NCBI RefSeq assembly: GCF_000299335.2
Contig: NZ_CP004387.1
Span: 4,104,428-4,168,427 of the forward strand
Length of the DNA: 64,000 nucleotides
Direction of reading: 5' to 3'
Source of the DNA: Isoalcanivorax pacificus W11-5
GTDB taxonomy: Bacteria; Pseudomonadota; Gammaproteobacteria; Pseudomonadales; Alcanivoracaceae
The position numbers and the translations under genes were made by a program. Below the pieces are notes generated by a model that was not told the DNA's origin, searched no databases, and was given only the letters and a program-made list of their open reading frames with translations. Within the stretch, counting starts at the first letter, position 1; every line of letters starts with the position of its first letter. Of the stretch, positions 47,256 through 57,100 are shown one piece after another.

Positions 47256-50200
47256 TGGCTTAACCCGGTAATCTTCTTTAAAGCGTCGCCGAATTTCGGA
47301 TAATTGGCCTTCACCCCGTCATCGAGATCGATTTCCATCTGCTCGGTGGCTAGGGGGTAAAGCACATCCCGCTCGTAGTCATCCAGCTCGGCAAGGATTT
47401 TGTTGATATTCTCAATTTCTTTCAGGGCCTTGGTCTTCTCACCCTGGGAAGCTCCAGCACTGATGCTGACGGCTTCCAGATGGTTTTTCCGGGCTTGCAG
47501 CTTCTCGTCTTTGAAATCGCGCAGGTACTCCAGCACCGTGCCCACGGTGTGGGGCTGGTAGCGGTGCATGTAGATCAGCGCATTGAATGAGCCCTTTGGT
47601 GAGGAGAACAGCCAGTAGATGGGCCGTTTGTTGTAACGGCGCACGTGATCGTTGTAGAAGTCCTTTAGGAAATACTTGCGAATGTCCTTGCCCAGCGCCT
47701 GCTCGACAAAGCGGAGGTTTTCCTCATAGTGTTCTTCGCCAAAGGCGATGCGCAGGAATTCGCGGAAACGCTCGGTGATGTCGTCGGTGAACCAGTCACC
47801 GTCGAGCATGGGGATGACATTATCCTCATCCGCCGGGAAGCTCGGCTCTGGGATCTGCTTCAGGTAGTCCGCGATAGTCTCACCCTGATTGGCGAGAATC
47901 AGGCCCGGCTTGTCCAGAGCGTAGCGACCGAACATACAACCCACAGCGTAGGAGATGAGTTCAGCCATGGTGTCAGCACACAGGCGGGTTTCCCGGTCTT
48001 CCTCAGAGCCTTTTACCCCATAGCGGTAGGCGGGGTTGCAAGTAAGTGTGATTTCCTCAAGCGGCACCTCGGGGAATAGTTCGTCATGCAGGCCATAGGC
48101 ATCGATGAAAATGCGACTATTTTCTTCCTCTAATCTCTGCATCTCTTCTGTCATGCGTTGCCAATTGGTGCGTAGCAGGGTATAGCTGGCCTCCAGCGTC
48201 TCGGCCCGGTGATCCAACGTAAGCAGTGGAGAACTCGTGAAATCCCAAGATGTTTCGTAGGCGTCCCAGTCAGATTTTGAGAGAGCGACGCAAATTTTAG
48301 TTATCTCGCCAACGCGCGAGTGCGGTACATCACTGTGAAGGTATGGCGATTTATCGACATAGCCCACGCTGTAATGCATTCCGCTACTAAGAGCGTACAT
48401 AACCTCCTTGTGGATATTAGAATTGAAGTAGCCAAGCAGCGAAGAAATAGGCGTTTGGGATGGAAAAGCGCTCAGTGCGCCAGTAGCAAAAACTTTCCCT
48501 TGAGGGTTGAATCTTGCAGCGAATGCTGATCCGGCAATATCTGACCAAACGACAGACTCCCTTAGATAATATGATCTGCTTGGCAGGCAGTTTCCCTGCT
48601 GGGATAACGCAGTAAAACTTTCCTGGTCAAATTTAATGACATGCTCATTATTTCCATACCAGCGCCGAAAGCTACCGCCTTTAATGAATGGGAACCATGG
48701 AAAGGCTTGGTCAGGAAATTTCTCCGCATCCCAGTTAGTTCGAGCACTGGAAACCTCCGGCCATGTTCTAAGAAATCGGTCATCATCTCCAGTTGCAAGG
48801 CCCTGGCGCTGATCTGAGTAGTCTTCTACCTTTTTTGATCGTCCAAATAGGGCGATAAGTTGCTCAGGAAGCCAATATGGAAGCGGGCAATCAGGTATAC
48901 CCAAGAACTCTAGCTGGCTCACCTTAGAAAAAAAGTTGCGTTTATCTTTTAGCGCCTGCGACTTTTCCTCGGCAGTTCTATCTACTGCACGGATAAATAT
49001 CGGTTTATTGTCAAGATTCCGTAGCTTTGAGAACGATGTAGCTGCAACTTGCACGACTTCCCCGCCGATTTCAGGGAAAGCCCTCGGCCCAAGATGCAGC
49101 ACTGAATCTATCGTATGGTTGCGAACCAATAGTTCCCTGATTCCCTTGTACGATGAGAGAAACATCCAGCTTTGCATGGTGACGAGCCCATGCAGTGATC
49201 GCTCAACGCCGAGCAAGGAAGCCCTTTTCAGAAAGGCTGCGTATAGATCAGCTTTTCCTTCAATGAAGAAGTCGTTGATGAATTTCTTCAGAACATCATT
49301 CATCCCACTCCTTCGCCCCATATACGGTGGATTGGCTACCACCACATGGTATTTGGGCGAGAGCACTTCGGCCATTCGGAGAACGGCGACGAGGCGCGCT
49401 TGAACTTCTTTTAGCAGCATATCGTCGCAAAGGCCTCCGTCCTCAAGAACGCTCAGAGTTTGGGATGGATCAGTTAGCTTCGGCACTATCAGTGAACCGA
49501 AATTTTTTGCCTGTTCGAACCGGCATAAAGTCTCGCGCAGCTCGTCAGTAAAAAGATCTTTACCTACCAGAGTAGCTACATCTTGCATCTCGGATTCGGT
49601 AAAGGACACGTTCTCCAGAACGACAATATTCGGCTGCACGGGCTTTCGGAAGAAACGGCGTTGTCTGGCTCGCGCCTTCATGGTCAGCGCAAATGCGGCC
49701 AGTTCTCCAGCGCGTTCGTCGATCTCAATTCCGTAAAGGTTATGGGTCAGAATCTTGGCCGGAATCTCAGCGGACTCATAGCCTTCCTCCTCATAAATGG
49801 CATACAGCAAATCGAAGGCATAAGTCAGCATATGGCCTGAGCCACAGGCTGGATCGCAAACCTTAATTTCTTCGGGGCTACTGATGCGGAGGAAATCTGC
49901 CTCAGGATCTTCCGGCTTAATGTAGTAATCCATCCGTTCAATCAGGCCTGAGTCTGGCCGGTTGAGCATCCAGAGTCGGCCCAGCGAGTTTTCCACTAAG
50001 TAACGAACAATCCAGTGAGGAGTGAATAGCTGGGTCGCCGCTGGGATATTCTCGGGAGTAACTTTCTTGTTTTTCTTAAGATCGGCGAATACCTGGTCTT
50101 TCTTCTCGGAGATATAAAACTGATACAGCCAGCCGATCACCTCGACATCCTCACAGGCATCCGGCGTCATGGCTTCGCGGGTATAGGCCAGGATAGAGTT

Positions 50201-50725
50201 TCCTGACAGCAAATCATCCGGCATTAGTAGCTCGGTGTAATCGTCAATGCGTTCGAACAGGAACGGCATCGCACTGTACCAATAGTTACAGGCCGCGACG
50301 ACCAACAGGCGATAGGCCTCCCCCTGCGGATCCTGACTGGGTGTTTTGCCATCCAGGAGAGTGAAGATCTTTTGACGGGTTGCCTCCGACACCATTTCTT
50401 CATCGATATGGCCCATTTTGGCATCCGCTAGGATCTCGGGCTGGAACTGCCCCTCAGCAGGGGAAACAATGCCAATGCGGTTGTAACGATTCACGTCCAT
50501 AAAACGCAGGGCGCAGAAGCGGTTGAACCAGATGTAGGCCACCCGTTCGATAACCTGCTCTTTGCCTTGGTCGGTTACCGCCTCTTCCAGCTTTTTAATT
50601 GCCTGTGGCCTTTCTCGCCGGGCGGGACTCTCGTCGGCGAGTACTAGTTTGAGCTTGGCTGTAACCTGTTCGAGGAGGCTGCGGCGAGCGAATTGGGCGA
50701 ATTTTTTAAGTTTTGATGTTTCCAT
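47252..50725 (-). CDS. pglX: BREX adenine-specific methyltransferase PglX
   Basis: From ATG 50725 (GGAG about nine bases upstream) the product has 1157 residues, normal for the family. Motif I is DPACGSGHMLT (291-301) and the catalytic motif IV is NPPYMGRR (465-472), giving N6-adenine methylation of a 6-7 bp BREX site. The C-terminal two thirds include the target recognition region, which is also where phage-specific variation is found. It marks host DNA so that BREX does not exclude it. The site cannot be predicted from sequence alone. Confidence 0.97.
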   Translation of the reverse strand: METSKLKKFAQFARRSLLEQVTAKLKLVLADESPARRERPQAIKKLEEAVTDQGKEQVIERVAYIWFNRFCALRFMDVNRYNRIGIVSPAEGQFQPEILADAKMGHIDEEMVSEATRQKIFTLLDGKTPSQDPQGEAYRLLVVAACNYWYSAMPFLFERIDDYTELLMPDDLLSGNSILAYTREAMTPDACEDVEVIGWLYQFYISEKKDQVFADLKKNKKVTPENIPAATQLFTPHWIVRYLVENSLGRLWMLNRPDSGLIERMDYYIKPEDPEADFLRISSPEEIKVCDPACGSGHMLTYAFDLLYAIYEEEGYESAEIPAKILTHNLYGIEIDERAGELAAFALTMKARARQRRFFRKPVQPNIVVLENVSFTESEMQDVATLVGKDLFTDELRETLCRFEQAKNFGSLIVPKLTDPSQTLSVLEDGGLCDDMLLKEVQARLVAVLRMAEVLSPKYHVVVANPPYMGRRSGMNDVLKKFINDFFIEGKADLYAAFLKRASLLGVERSLHGLVTMQSWMFLSSYKGIRELLVRNHTIDSVLHLGPRAFPEIGGEVVQVAATSFSKLRNLDNKPIFIRAVDRTAEEKSQALKDKRNFFSKVSQLEFLGIPDCPLPYWLPEQLIALFGRSKKVEDYSDQRQGLATGDDDRFLRTWPEVSSARTNWDAEKFPDQAFPWFPFIKGGSFRRWYGNNEHVIKFDQESFTALSQQGNCLPSRSYYLRESVVWSDIAGSAFAARFNPQGKVFATGALSAFPSQTPISSLLGYFNSNIHKEVMYALSSGMHYSVGYVDKSPYLHSDVPHSRVGEITKICVALSKSDWDAYETSWDFTSSPLLTLDHRAETLEASYTLLRTNWQRMTEEMQRLEEENSRIFIDAYGLHDELFPEVPLEEITLTCNPAYRYGVKGSEEDRETRLCADTMAELISYAVGCMFGRYALDKPGLILANQGETIADYLKQIPEPSFPADEDNVIPMLDGDWFTDDITERFREFLRIAFGEEHYEENLRFVEQALGKDIRKYFLKDFYNDHVRRYNKRPIYWLFSSPKGSFNALIYMHRYQPHTVGTVLEYLRDFKDEKLQARKNHLEAVSISAGASQGEKTKALKEIENINKILAELDDYERDVLYPLATEQMEIDLDDGVKANYPKFGDALKKITGLSQ

Positions 50726-50729
50726 CTGA

Positions 50730-51263
50730 TTATGCTCCTTCAGCATCCGCCAAGCGTGTAACAGGCCATTTGGGAAAGTTTTCGTTCCACTTCTGCAGGT
50801 TGACGACATGACAGCTGGTGGCCAGTGACTGAACCCAGCGCGAGGAAGCTTTCCCCACAGGTAGCTCCTGCTTCAATGACTTTTGCATATGGCCATTTAA
50901 GGCATTCTCAAAAGTGAGAAGACAGACATAATGGACGGGTTTATCCACTTTCTGTTCGGCGTGTCTATAGAGATAAGAATCTCGGAATTTATATTTGAGG
51001 TAGTTCTTTAGCCACTTAAAACTATCTTGCCTTGCTTTCTTCTGCTGATCGTTTGCCGCATTGCGGACATCATAGATCGACGGATCGTCATAGTCTTTCA
51101 ACTCCACATAGACATAGGCCTCTTCAAACTCGGCGACTATGTCGACCCCTTTCATCGGAGCACCATGATATGTGGGTTTTGTACGGTCCTTCTCATCGAA
51201 AACAAACGCATCAAGTGCATCAGTGAATTGAAACTCGAAGCCGTCAGCAGCCACAATCTTCAT
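50730..51263 (-). CDS. PD-(D/E)XK-like small protein paired with the AAA ATPase
   Basis: A 177-residue protein. The segment GVDIVAEFEEAYVYVELKDY has Asp41, Glu54 and Lys56, spaced like the D-x(n)-E-x-K active site of the PD-(D/E)XK nuclease fold, with beta-strands around it. The rest is basic and helical (DQQKKARQDSFKWLKNYLKY). It overlaps the ATPase gene by four bases. A nuclease role is inferred from three residues only; it is not a core BREX gene. Confidence 0.6.
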   Translation of the reverse strand: MKIVAADGFEFQFTDALDAFVFDEKDRTKPTYHGAPMKGVDIVAEFEEAYVYVELKDYDDPSIYDVRNAANDQQKKARQDSFKWLKNYLKYKFRDSYLYRHAEQKVDKPVHYVCLLTFENALNGHMQKSLKQELPVGKASSRWVQSLATSCHVVNLQKWNENFPKWPVTRLADAEGA

Positions 51264-52324
51264 TTGCCAAGGCCCCCCATATCATTTTCAATTTCTTGGT
51301 TGATGAGAAAACCGAAAGCCTCATCAATTGGGTTGGGAGAGATATCATGGTAACTGTCAGTGGACGAGACCTTGATTTCTGAAGTATCAGGATCTCGATA
51401 CAGGCTATGAAAGCGGACATGATCTTCTTTGCCTTCGTCCGCTAGAAGATCGAACCACTTGAGCAAGACATAATCGTGAGTCGCTAAAATTATCTGCTGG
51501 CCGTTACGGGAAAGCTCCAACAGAATCTGAACAAGGATCCTCAACAGCTTGGGGTTCAGATTGGATTCAGGTTCATCCCAGAACAGTGGACCGCTAACAC
51601 CGGGCTGGATTGTTCCGGTTTCCAGGAGGCGTGAGAGCATTCCTGCTTTACGAAAGCCCTCCGCAATGGAGTTGGCAGAGTACTCCGTATGCTCAGTCTT
51701 AAAAGTAACCTTTCCTCCTCCATAAAAAACAAAACGACCACCGCATATTTTCTCGATTTCGGCCATAGCCCATTTTGCTTTCTCGTGCAGTAACTGGGAG
51801 CGCACTTCAGGGAGGTCCAGTGAGAGACAAATGTCCTGGTAAGTTTGATCGAAAGAGAGCCCATATTTCTCATACAGGCTGTTGAACCCCTTCATAAAGG
51901 AGAGGACTTCTTTGGTGGGAATAAATACCGCTTCAGCCAAGTGTTTTTCGTAGTTTGTACGATCCTGAATGGCTAATGCTTTAGAGTTGTTAAAGAAGGT
52001 TGCGGCGACTTTTTTCTCATGGGCAAATTGGGCCGAAAGGTACGCCTGATCAGTCACGCCTTGGCCGTGCAGCTTTCCAAACCTGTCATCAAGAGGCATA
52101 AATAGGCGAAGGAATTTGGTTGTCAGCGCCACTTCGAGCTCATTCTGACCGAGGTCAGGTTGATTCTTAAACAGTGGAGCGCCGGAACACAGCCCATATG
52201 CTGCCTTAAGCAAATGGGTTTTGCCGGTCCCGTTTTCGCCAATGATCACGTTGATTCTTGGCGAAAAATTGATCTCCAGCTTTCTGAATGACGTGAAGTT
52301 TCTGAGCTCAAGGCGTTCTATCAT
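51260..52324 (-). CDS. RecF/OLD-like AAA ATPase embedded in BREX
   Basis: A 354-residue SMC/RecF-type ATPase. Walker A is GENGTGKT (29-36), the signature region NSIAEGFRKAGMLSRLLETG (about 218-237), Walker B LFWDEPESNLNP (248-258) and the switch His283 in ATHDY. It has no TOPRIM domain, unlike full OLD proteins, but the 177-residue PD-(D/E)XK-like gene overlaps its stop. The pair could be a self-contained effector in the manner of Septu or Gabija; that is inference. It is not one of the six core type I genes. Confidence 0.85.
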   Translation of the reverse strand: MIERLELRNFTSFRKLEINFSPRINVIIGENGTGKTHLLKAAYGLCSGAPLFKNQPDLGQNELEVALTTKFLRLFMPLDDRFGKLHGQGVTDQAYLSAQFAHEKKVAATFFNNSKALAIQDRTNYEKHLAEAVFIPTKEVLSFMKGFNSLYEKYGLSFDQTYQDICLSLDLPEVRSQLLHEKAKWAMAEIEKICGGRFVFYGGGKVTFKTEHTEYSANSIAEGFRKAGMLSRLLETGTIQPGVSGPLFWDEPESNLNPKLLRILVQILLELSRNGQQIILATHDYVLLKWFDLLADEGKEDHVRFHSLYRDPDTSEIKVSSTDSYHDISPNPIDEAFGFLINQEIENDMGGLGK

Positions 52325-52475
52325 CGTTACTTCCCAATATTTTGTTACTGAGCTGGCCTAATGCGGGATCGGCTGCGGCATAGCATGTCTGCTTGGCTGC
52401 ACACGGAAATACGCGCGCCGCTCGCACCCGCTCGCATTTTTCGTGCGCCGCACGTATTTTATCAGCTTCGCTCAT
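52308..52475 (-). CDS. Possible 55-residue small protein between AlbA_2 and ATPase genes
   Basis: A short frame from ATG 52475, with GGGGA about seven bases upstream, reads MSEADKIRAAHEKCERVRAA and ends in TGA within the first codons of the ATPase gene. It overlaps the AlbA_2 stop by 14 bases and the ATPase start by 17. The N-terminal part is a charged helix with three cysteines later. I recognise no family. It could be a coupling leader for the ATPase or a small subunit. Confidence 0.35.
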   Translation of the reverse strand: MSEADKIRAAHEKCERVRAARVFPCAAKQTCYAAADPALGQLSNKILGSNDDRTP

Positions 52476-54132
52476 ATCGAGTCCCCTTCCCCTGGCCCAC
52501 CGGGCGTATCACGCCCTTGTCTTTCAAGCGGTTGAGCAGCCGAGTGGCTTGGAAAGGGCTGATATGGCACAGATCAGCGGCATCCGCTCGTTTGATGCTG
52601 CCGTGGGTATCGATGAAATTCAGCACCATTTGCTCCTGTTGGATGGCATCAAACCCCGCCTGGCGAACGTAGGCCGCCTTCTGTCCCGCCCCCCGGTAAA
52701 CCTTGGCGCTCAGGGTGTAAGTGCGGCCCTTGCCGGTGCCGTGGGCTTCCACCATGCCGGCTTCCACCAGTTTTTCCAGGGAGCCCCGGACCACGGTTTC
52801 GGGCTTTTGCACGGATTTGGCCAGGTCCGCCGTTCTTAAACGCCGCTCATTGCGCAGCCGGGACAGGATGATCAGGCTGTCGATGGGCATGGCGGCGCCG
52901 GTCTGTTCCTCTCGCTCGACGATCATGCGCAGGAATTCGGCGTCCGCGTCCGCTGCGCTCATGCGCACGGAGACGGTGTGAGCGGACGACATTGAGTAGT
53001 CAGGGGCGGTGCGCCCGTAGCGGAGCATGCCTTCGAAGATCCGGTCGATGCCCCGGCCGGTGCGTTCGGCCAGGCCGATGCGCTTGATAATGTCAGCCAG
53101 CAAGGGGTTACGGGAGCGAGGGTCAGCCACCAGAAGGTTGTCCAGGTTGACGCCTTCCACAAATCCACCTGGGTTGCTGATGCTCAGGCCGTCGTCGTCC
53201 AATTTGACGTGCACGGCGCCCAGGGCGCTGTAGTCGCGGTGAACCAGGGCGTTCACAAAGGCTTCCCGGAAGGCACGGCGGTCGAAGTTGGGGATGGGCA
53301 CGCGAAACAGCCCGACCTGAATCTCCTCTTCCTCCACCCGGGCGCGGAATAGCACTTCGACCTCTTCGAAGGTCTCCAGCAGTGGTTTGCGGTAGAACTC
53401 ATTGACCAGCACATCGGTACCGCGCAGGACCTGGAAGGCTACCTCGTGGGAGGGCAGGTGTTGCCGGAGCTGCCTGTCGTTTCCCAGCAGCAACAGGCCT
53501 GCAACCGTGGGGCGGCGCATGCCTCCCACGCTCACAGTCAGGCCCAGGGCGCCGTCCAGCTCATCGTCCGCCAGGGGCATCAGACTCTGGTCGCCGCCGT
53601 ACTTCTTGATGGCGTTGCGGATCCGGATGCGCTGAATCGGGTCCAGGTCTTCAACCGCCAGGTTCTCCACCGGCAAGGCAGAGGGGTCCGTTACCCCCAG
53701 GCTGGACTGGCGCTGAACAAACTCATGAGGATAGAAGGGCACGGCCTCCGGGGTGCCGTCCATTCTCAGGCGCCGGCGTTGCAGCAGACCATCCGAGGTG
53801 GACACCAGCTGCCGGGACTTGGGCACCTGGATCCTGGCAATAGGTTGCCCTTCCAGCTCCAGGGCCTCAACGCGCACGGCCAGCGAAGGAATAGTCTTGT
53901 TGGCAATCAGAGCGGGCAGGCCTGCGAGGTTGCGGTGGTTGGCATGCAGTCCAGTCGGGGTGCCATCGTCTTCAACGCCCAGGAACAGGTCGCCGCCCTC
54001 GGTGTTTGCAAGGGCCACCACCGCAGCTACCAGATCCCGGTCCGGCAGGCTTTTGACGTCGCTCTTGAACTCGACGGCAAGGCTTTCGCCGCCGCGAATG
54101 AGCGCCCGGATTTCCTGTTCGGCTTCGTGCAT
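52462..54132 (-). CDS. AlbA_2-domain ATP-binding protein with C-terminal winged helices
   Basis: From ATG 54132 the product has 556 residues. The N-terminal AlbA_2 (Schlafen-type) domain has SLAVEFKSDVKSLPDRDLVA, ANTEGGDLFLGVEDDGTPTG. The middle has GHKL-like motifs (FREAFVNALVHRDY, ISNPGGFVEGV) and RTGRGIDRI, and the C-terminus has two HTH segments (LRTADLAKSVQKPETVVR and IKRADAADLCHIS). Such proteins are frequent extra genes in type I BREX loci, between brxC and pglX; function unsettled, possibly regulatory. It starts with GGGGATAGCC upstream. Confidence 0.88.
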   Translation of the reverse strand: MHEAEQEIRALIRGGESLAVEFKSDVKSLPDRDLVAAVVALANTEGGDLFLGVEDDGTPTGLHANHRNLAGLPALIANKTIPSLAVRVEALELEGQPIARIQVPKSRQLVSTSDGLLQRRRLRMDGTPEAVPFYPHEFVQRQSSLGVTDPSALPVENLAVEDLDPIQRIRIRNAIKKYGGDQSLMPLADDELDGALGLTVSVGGMRRPTVAGLLLLGNDRQLRQHLPSHEVAFQVLRGTDVLVNEFYRKPLLETFEEVEVLFRARVEEEEIQVGLFRVPIPNFDRRAFREAFVNALVHRDYSALGAVHVKLDDDGLSISNPGGFVEGVNLDNLLVADPRSRNPLLADIIKRIGLAERTGRGIDRIFEGMLRYGRTAPDYSMSSAHTVSVRMSAADADAEFLRMIVEREEQTGAAMPIDSLIILSRLRNERRLRTADLAKSVQKPETVVRGSLEKLVEAGMVEAHGTGKGRTYTLSAKVYRGAGQKAAYVRQAGFDAIQQEQMVLNFIDTHGSIKRADAADLCHISPFQATRLLNRLKDKGVIRPVGQGKGTRYERS

Positions 54133-54161
54133 GGCTATCCCCAATAAACGGTGTGGCATGT

Positions 54162-57100
54162 TTAGATCTGAACCTTGCGACCTTGCTGGATCTCAACCAA
54201 CAGGGCCTCTCTCAAGGCATTCAGGTAACGGTCCACATCATCCTCGTCAGCCAACCAGGCCTTGTCGAACGCGACACGGAGGTTGCGAGTGTGAATGTAG
54301 TCGGCAGACGGTTCCTTGATCTCATGAGGCTGTCCACCATTCCAGCCATTCTCAACACCTGTGCGTTGCGCGGGATCATCCGACGGTGCTGGTTTCTGCT
54401 TGGCCATTGCCACCATTTTGCCCAGCAGCTTCTGGTAGCCCTCTTCTTCAAAGTACCGGATCCGGTCCTTGATCACGGCTATCAGGCGCTCCTGTCCGAT
54501 GTAATCGACCAGCTCCCGCAACGGTTTATTAAGCTCATCCTGGCGCGGTTCCGGCAGGGACTGATATTCGTCCATGCTTTGCATGCGTTCCTGCATGGTC
54601 TTCAGGGAGGTTTCTGCCTGGGAGCGGATTTGCTGCACTTTCTCATCGATTCGCTCCTGCAGGCTATCCAGTTGGCCCTTGAGCTGCTGAATGCGATTCC
54701 CTTTGTAGCAGTTGGCATCGTTCAGGATGGTGCGAATCTGCTCGATCTCATCCCCGGACACATAGATGAAGTTGGGCTTCTGGCTCTGCAGGAAGGATCG
54801 AGCCTGGTTATAGATGTCTTTTTGCGAGCCGCCCATGAACTTGCGGATGGGGTCAATGACATCCTCTTTCAGGCCAAGCAGTTGATCTTCCTGCTTACCC
54901 AATTCCGTCAGGTGCCAAGTGTAGGGCTTTGCGGCAACTTCTTTCAGCGTCTCCAGAGCAGGTTTCAAAGCATTAAGGAACGGGTACTGGTCGACCTGCG
55001 CTATCCGCCGATCCAGGTCGTGGTACATGTCCCGGAAGGCTTCGCCGGCTTCTTTACCCAGGGCTTTGGCTTCGCTGCTGCGGGGCGGGCTGTCGAAGAA
55101 GTCCTCATAGAACGACTTGAGGGCTCGGACCTGAGAGGCGGTGAACTCAATCTGTGGTTCCAGCACCACGTTGCCGTGGCCGTGAGTGTTACGCAGGGCG
55201 CGCTCCAGCTCGCTGTCCTCCAGGATATTCCCGTCGAGACGAACTTCCACCTTGCCACGGGCACACAGGTTGGCCAGGGTGCAGAGAACAGCGGCGTAAT
55301 ACCAGCCGTAGGGCTTGCGTTCGAACTTTTCCAGCAGGCTCTTGAGGGTGGTGCGGACACCGCCCCGGTTGTTGCTCTGAATGAACGCCAGCACCTCCTG
55401 CTCGGATTCCGCCAGGGCCGTGGCGTCATTACCGAAAAGACCATCGTCTGTACGGTTAAGGCAATTGCTGATGTCGTTTTCCGTATAGGAAACGCCGCGC
55501 AACATGCGGAGGTTGGGGTAAGCCCGTGAAATCAGCTCATGGAAGCCCCGAATAATGCGGGTCTGGGGGTCCTCATTCGCCACTTCCACATCGGCGCCGC
55601 CAATGAGCAACTTGGACTTGCCAATGAGGGTCTGAACTTGCTGCCGGAGTCTGGCCTCACGCTCACGGTTTTGGAAGCCCTTGTCATGCAGGATCCGTTT
55701 GACGCCTTTCTGCTGGGTAACGGAGATGTTCTGTTTGATGTACTTCTCGGTGCGCTTGAACATAAGCAGGTCCCGCACCAGGCGCTCGTCCGAAGGCATG
55801 AGCACGAACAGCTCGTCTGCCTTGTAGGTTGAGGCTGTACGGAGCATTTGCTCATTGTCAGTATGCTCGTGGAACGGGCTGATGACATTAATGGAGAGCT
55901 CGTATTCACGCCCATGCAGACGATCATCCAGTTTGCGCGAATAAGAGTAGTCCTGCCCCTGGTTCTGGGAGGAGCCGGCGTCATAACGGATCTTGCGCTG
56001 CTTGATGACAAAGTCGAAAACGATCTTTTCCAGCTCGTCAGCGATGTCCGATGACTCGACTTCCGTGTTCTTGATCTCCTGCTCGACGTCCTTTTCTTCG
56101 TCCGTCAGGTACTCGTACTGGTCCCCGTTGCGCTGTATGTAGGTCTGTTGCTCCAGAAGGCTCAGGGCTTCCTCCACCTTAGTGCGAAGTGCCGGCAGGT
56201 TCTGATCAAAAGCATCGAGCATCAACACGCATAGGTTGCGCACCGTGGGCTTGAATTCCTTGACATATTTGACCAGGAAGAGGGCCTTCAACAGCCGGAT
56301 GGCGAAGGCATTATCCAGATGGTTCTCGGCCTGAATAATCGCCCGCTGTATTTGTGATTTCAGTGCAGAGCGGATGCCTTCAAACATCAGGTCAAAGGTG
56401 GCCAGCTGGCCCACCTCGTGGTTGCCGATGTGGATGGCAACCTGTTGGAAAACCCCTAGCATGGAGCGTTCACCGACAGAACTGTGCTTACCTTCGAAGG
56501 CGTTGTGCTGCGACAGGTTCTGGATCGCCGATTGAAACAGCGCGAACTGGTAGGGGACGAAGGGGTAGCTGTGGATGAAGTGGTCCCTGTCCCGAAAGTT
56601 CCGGTAGGTGGCCGATCCATCGGCAAAGTCAAAGAGGGTTTTGAAGTTGTTCGCCTGCGCGTGATAGACGTCCGACAGTTGATTGACGCCTTCTTCGGTC
56701 TTGGTCAGCAAGCGCTTCTGGATAACCTCCGCCACGTCCGCGCTGGAGAGCTTCATGCGGTTATTGAACCGCGCCTGAATTTTCGAGAAGTCGTGGCCCT
56801 GCTGTTTGCCCATTTCGCCCACAACGTCTTTCATCTCTTCCTGGGCGGTGACGATAATCCAGGCCCGGCCCCGACATTTGGTGGCGAGGCTCTCGGCAAT
56901 GGTTTGCAGGTTGGTCATCAGTTTGGTGTTGTCGGCAATGTATTGGCCAACCTCGTCCACAAAGAAATTCAGACGGAACTCTTTGTGGCCACCCTCTTTT
57001 GCCTGCTTCTCGATATAGGCATTCACATTATCCGCGAAGTCCTCAATCGAGACTCGATATTCGCTGCGGTACTTGTCGAGAATGCCCGCTGCCGACTGCG

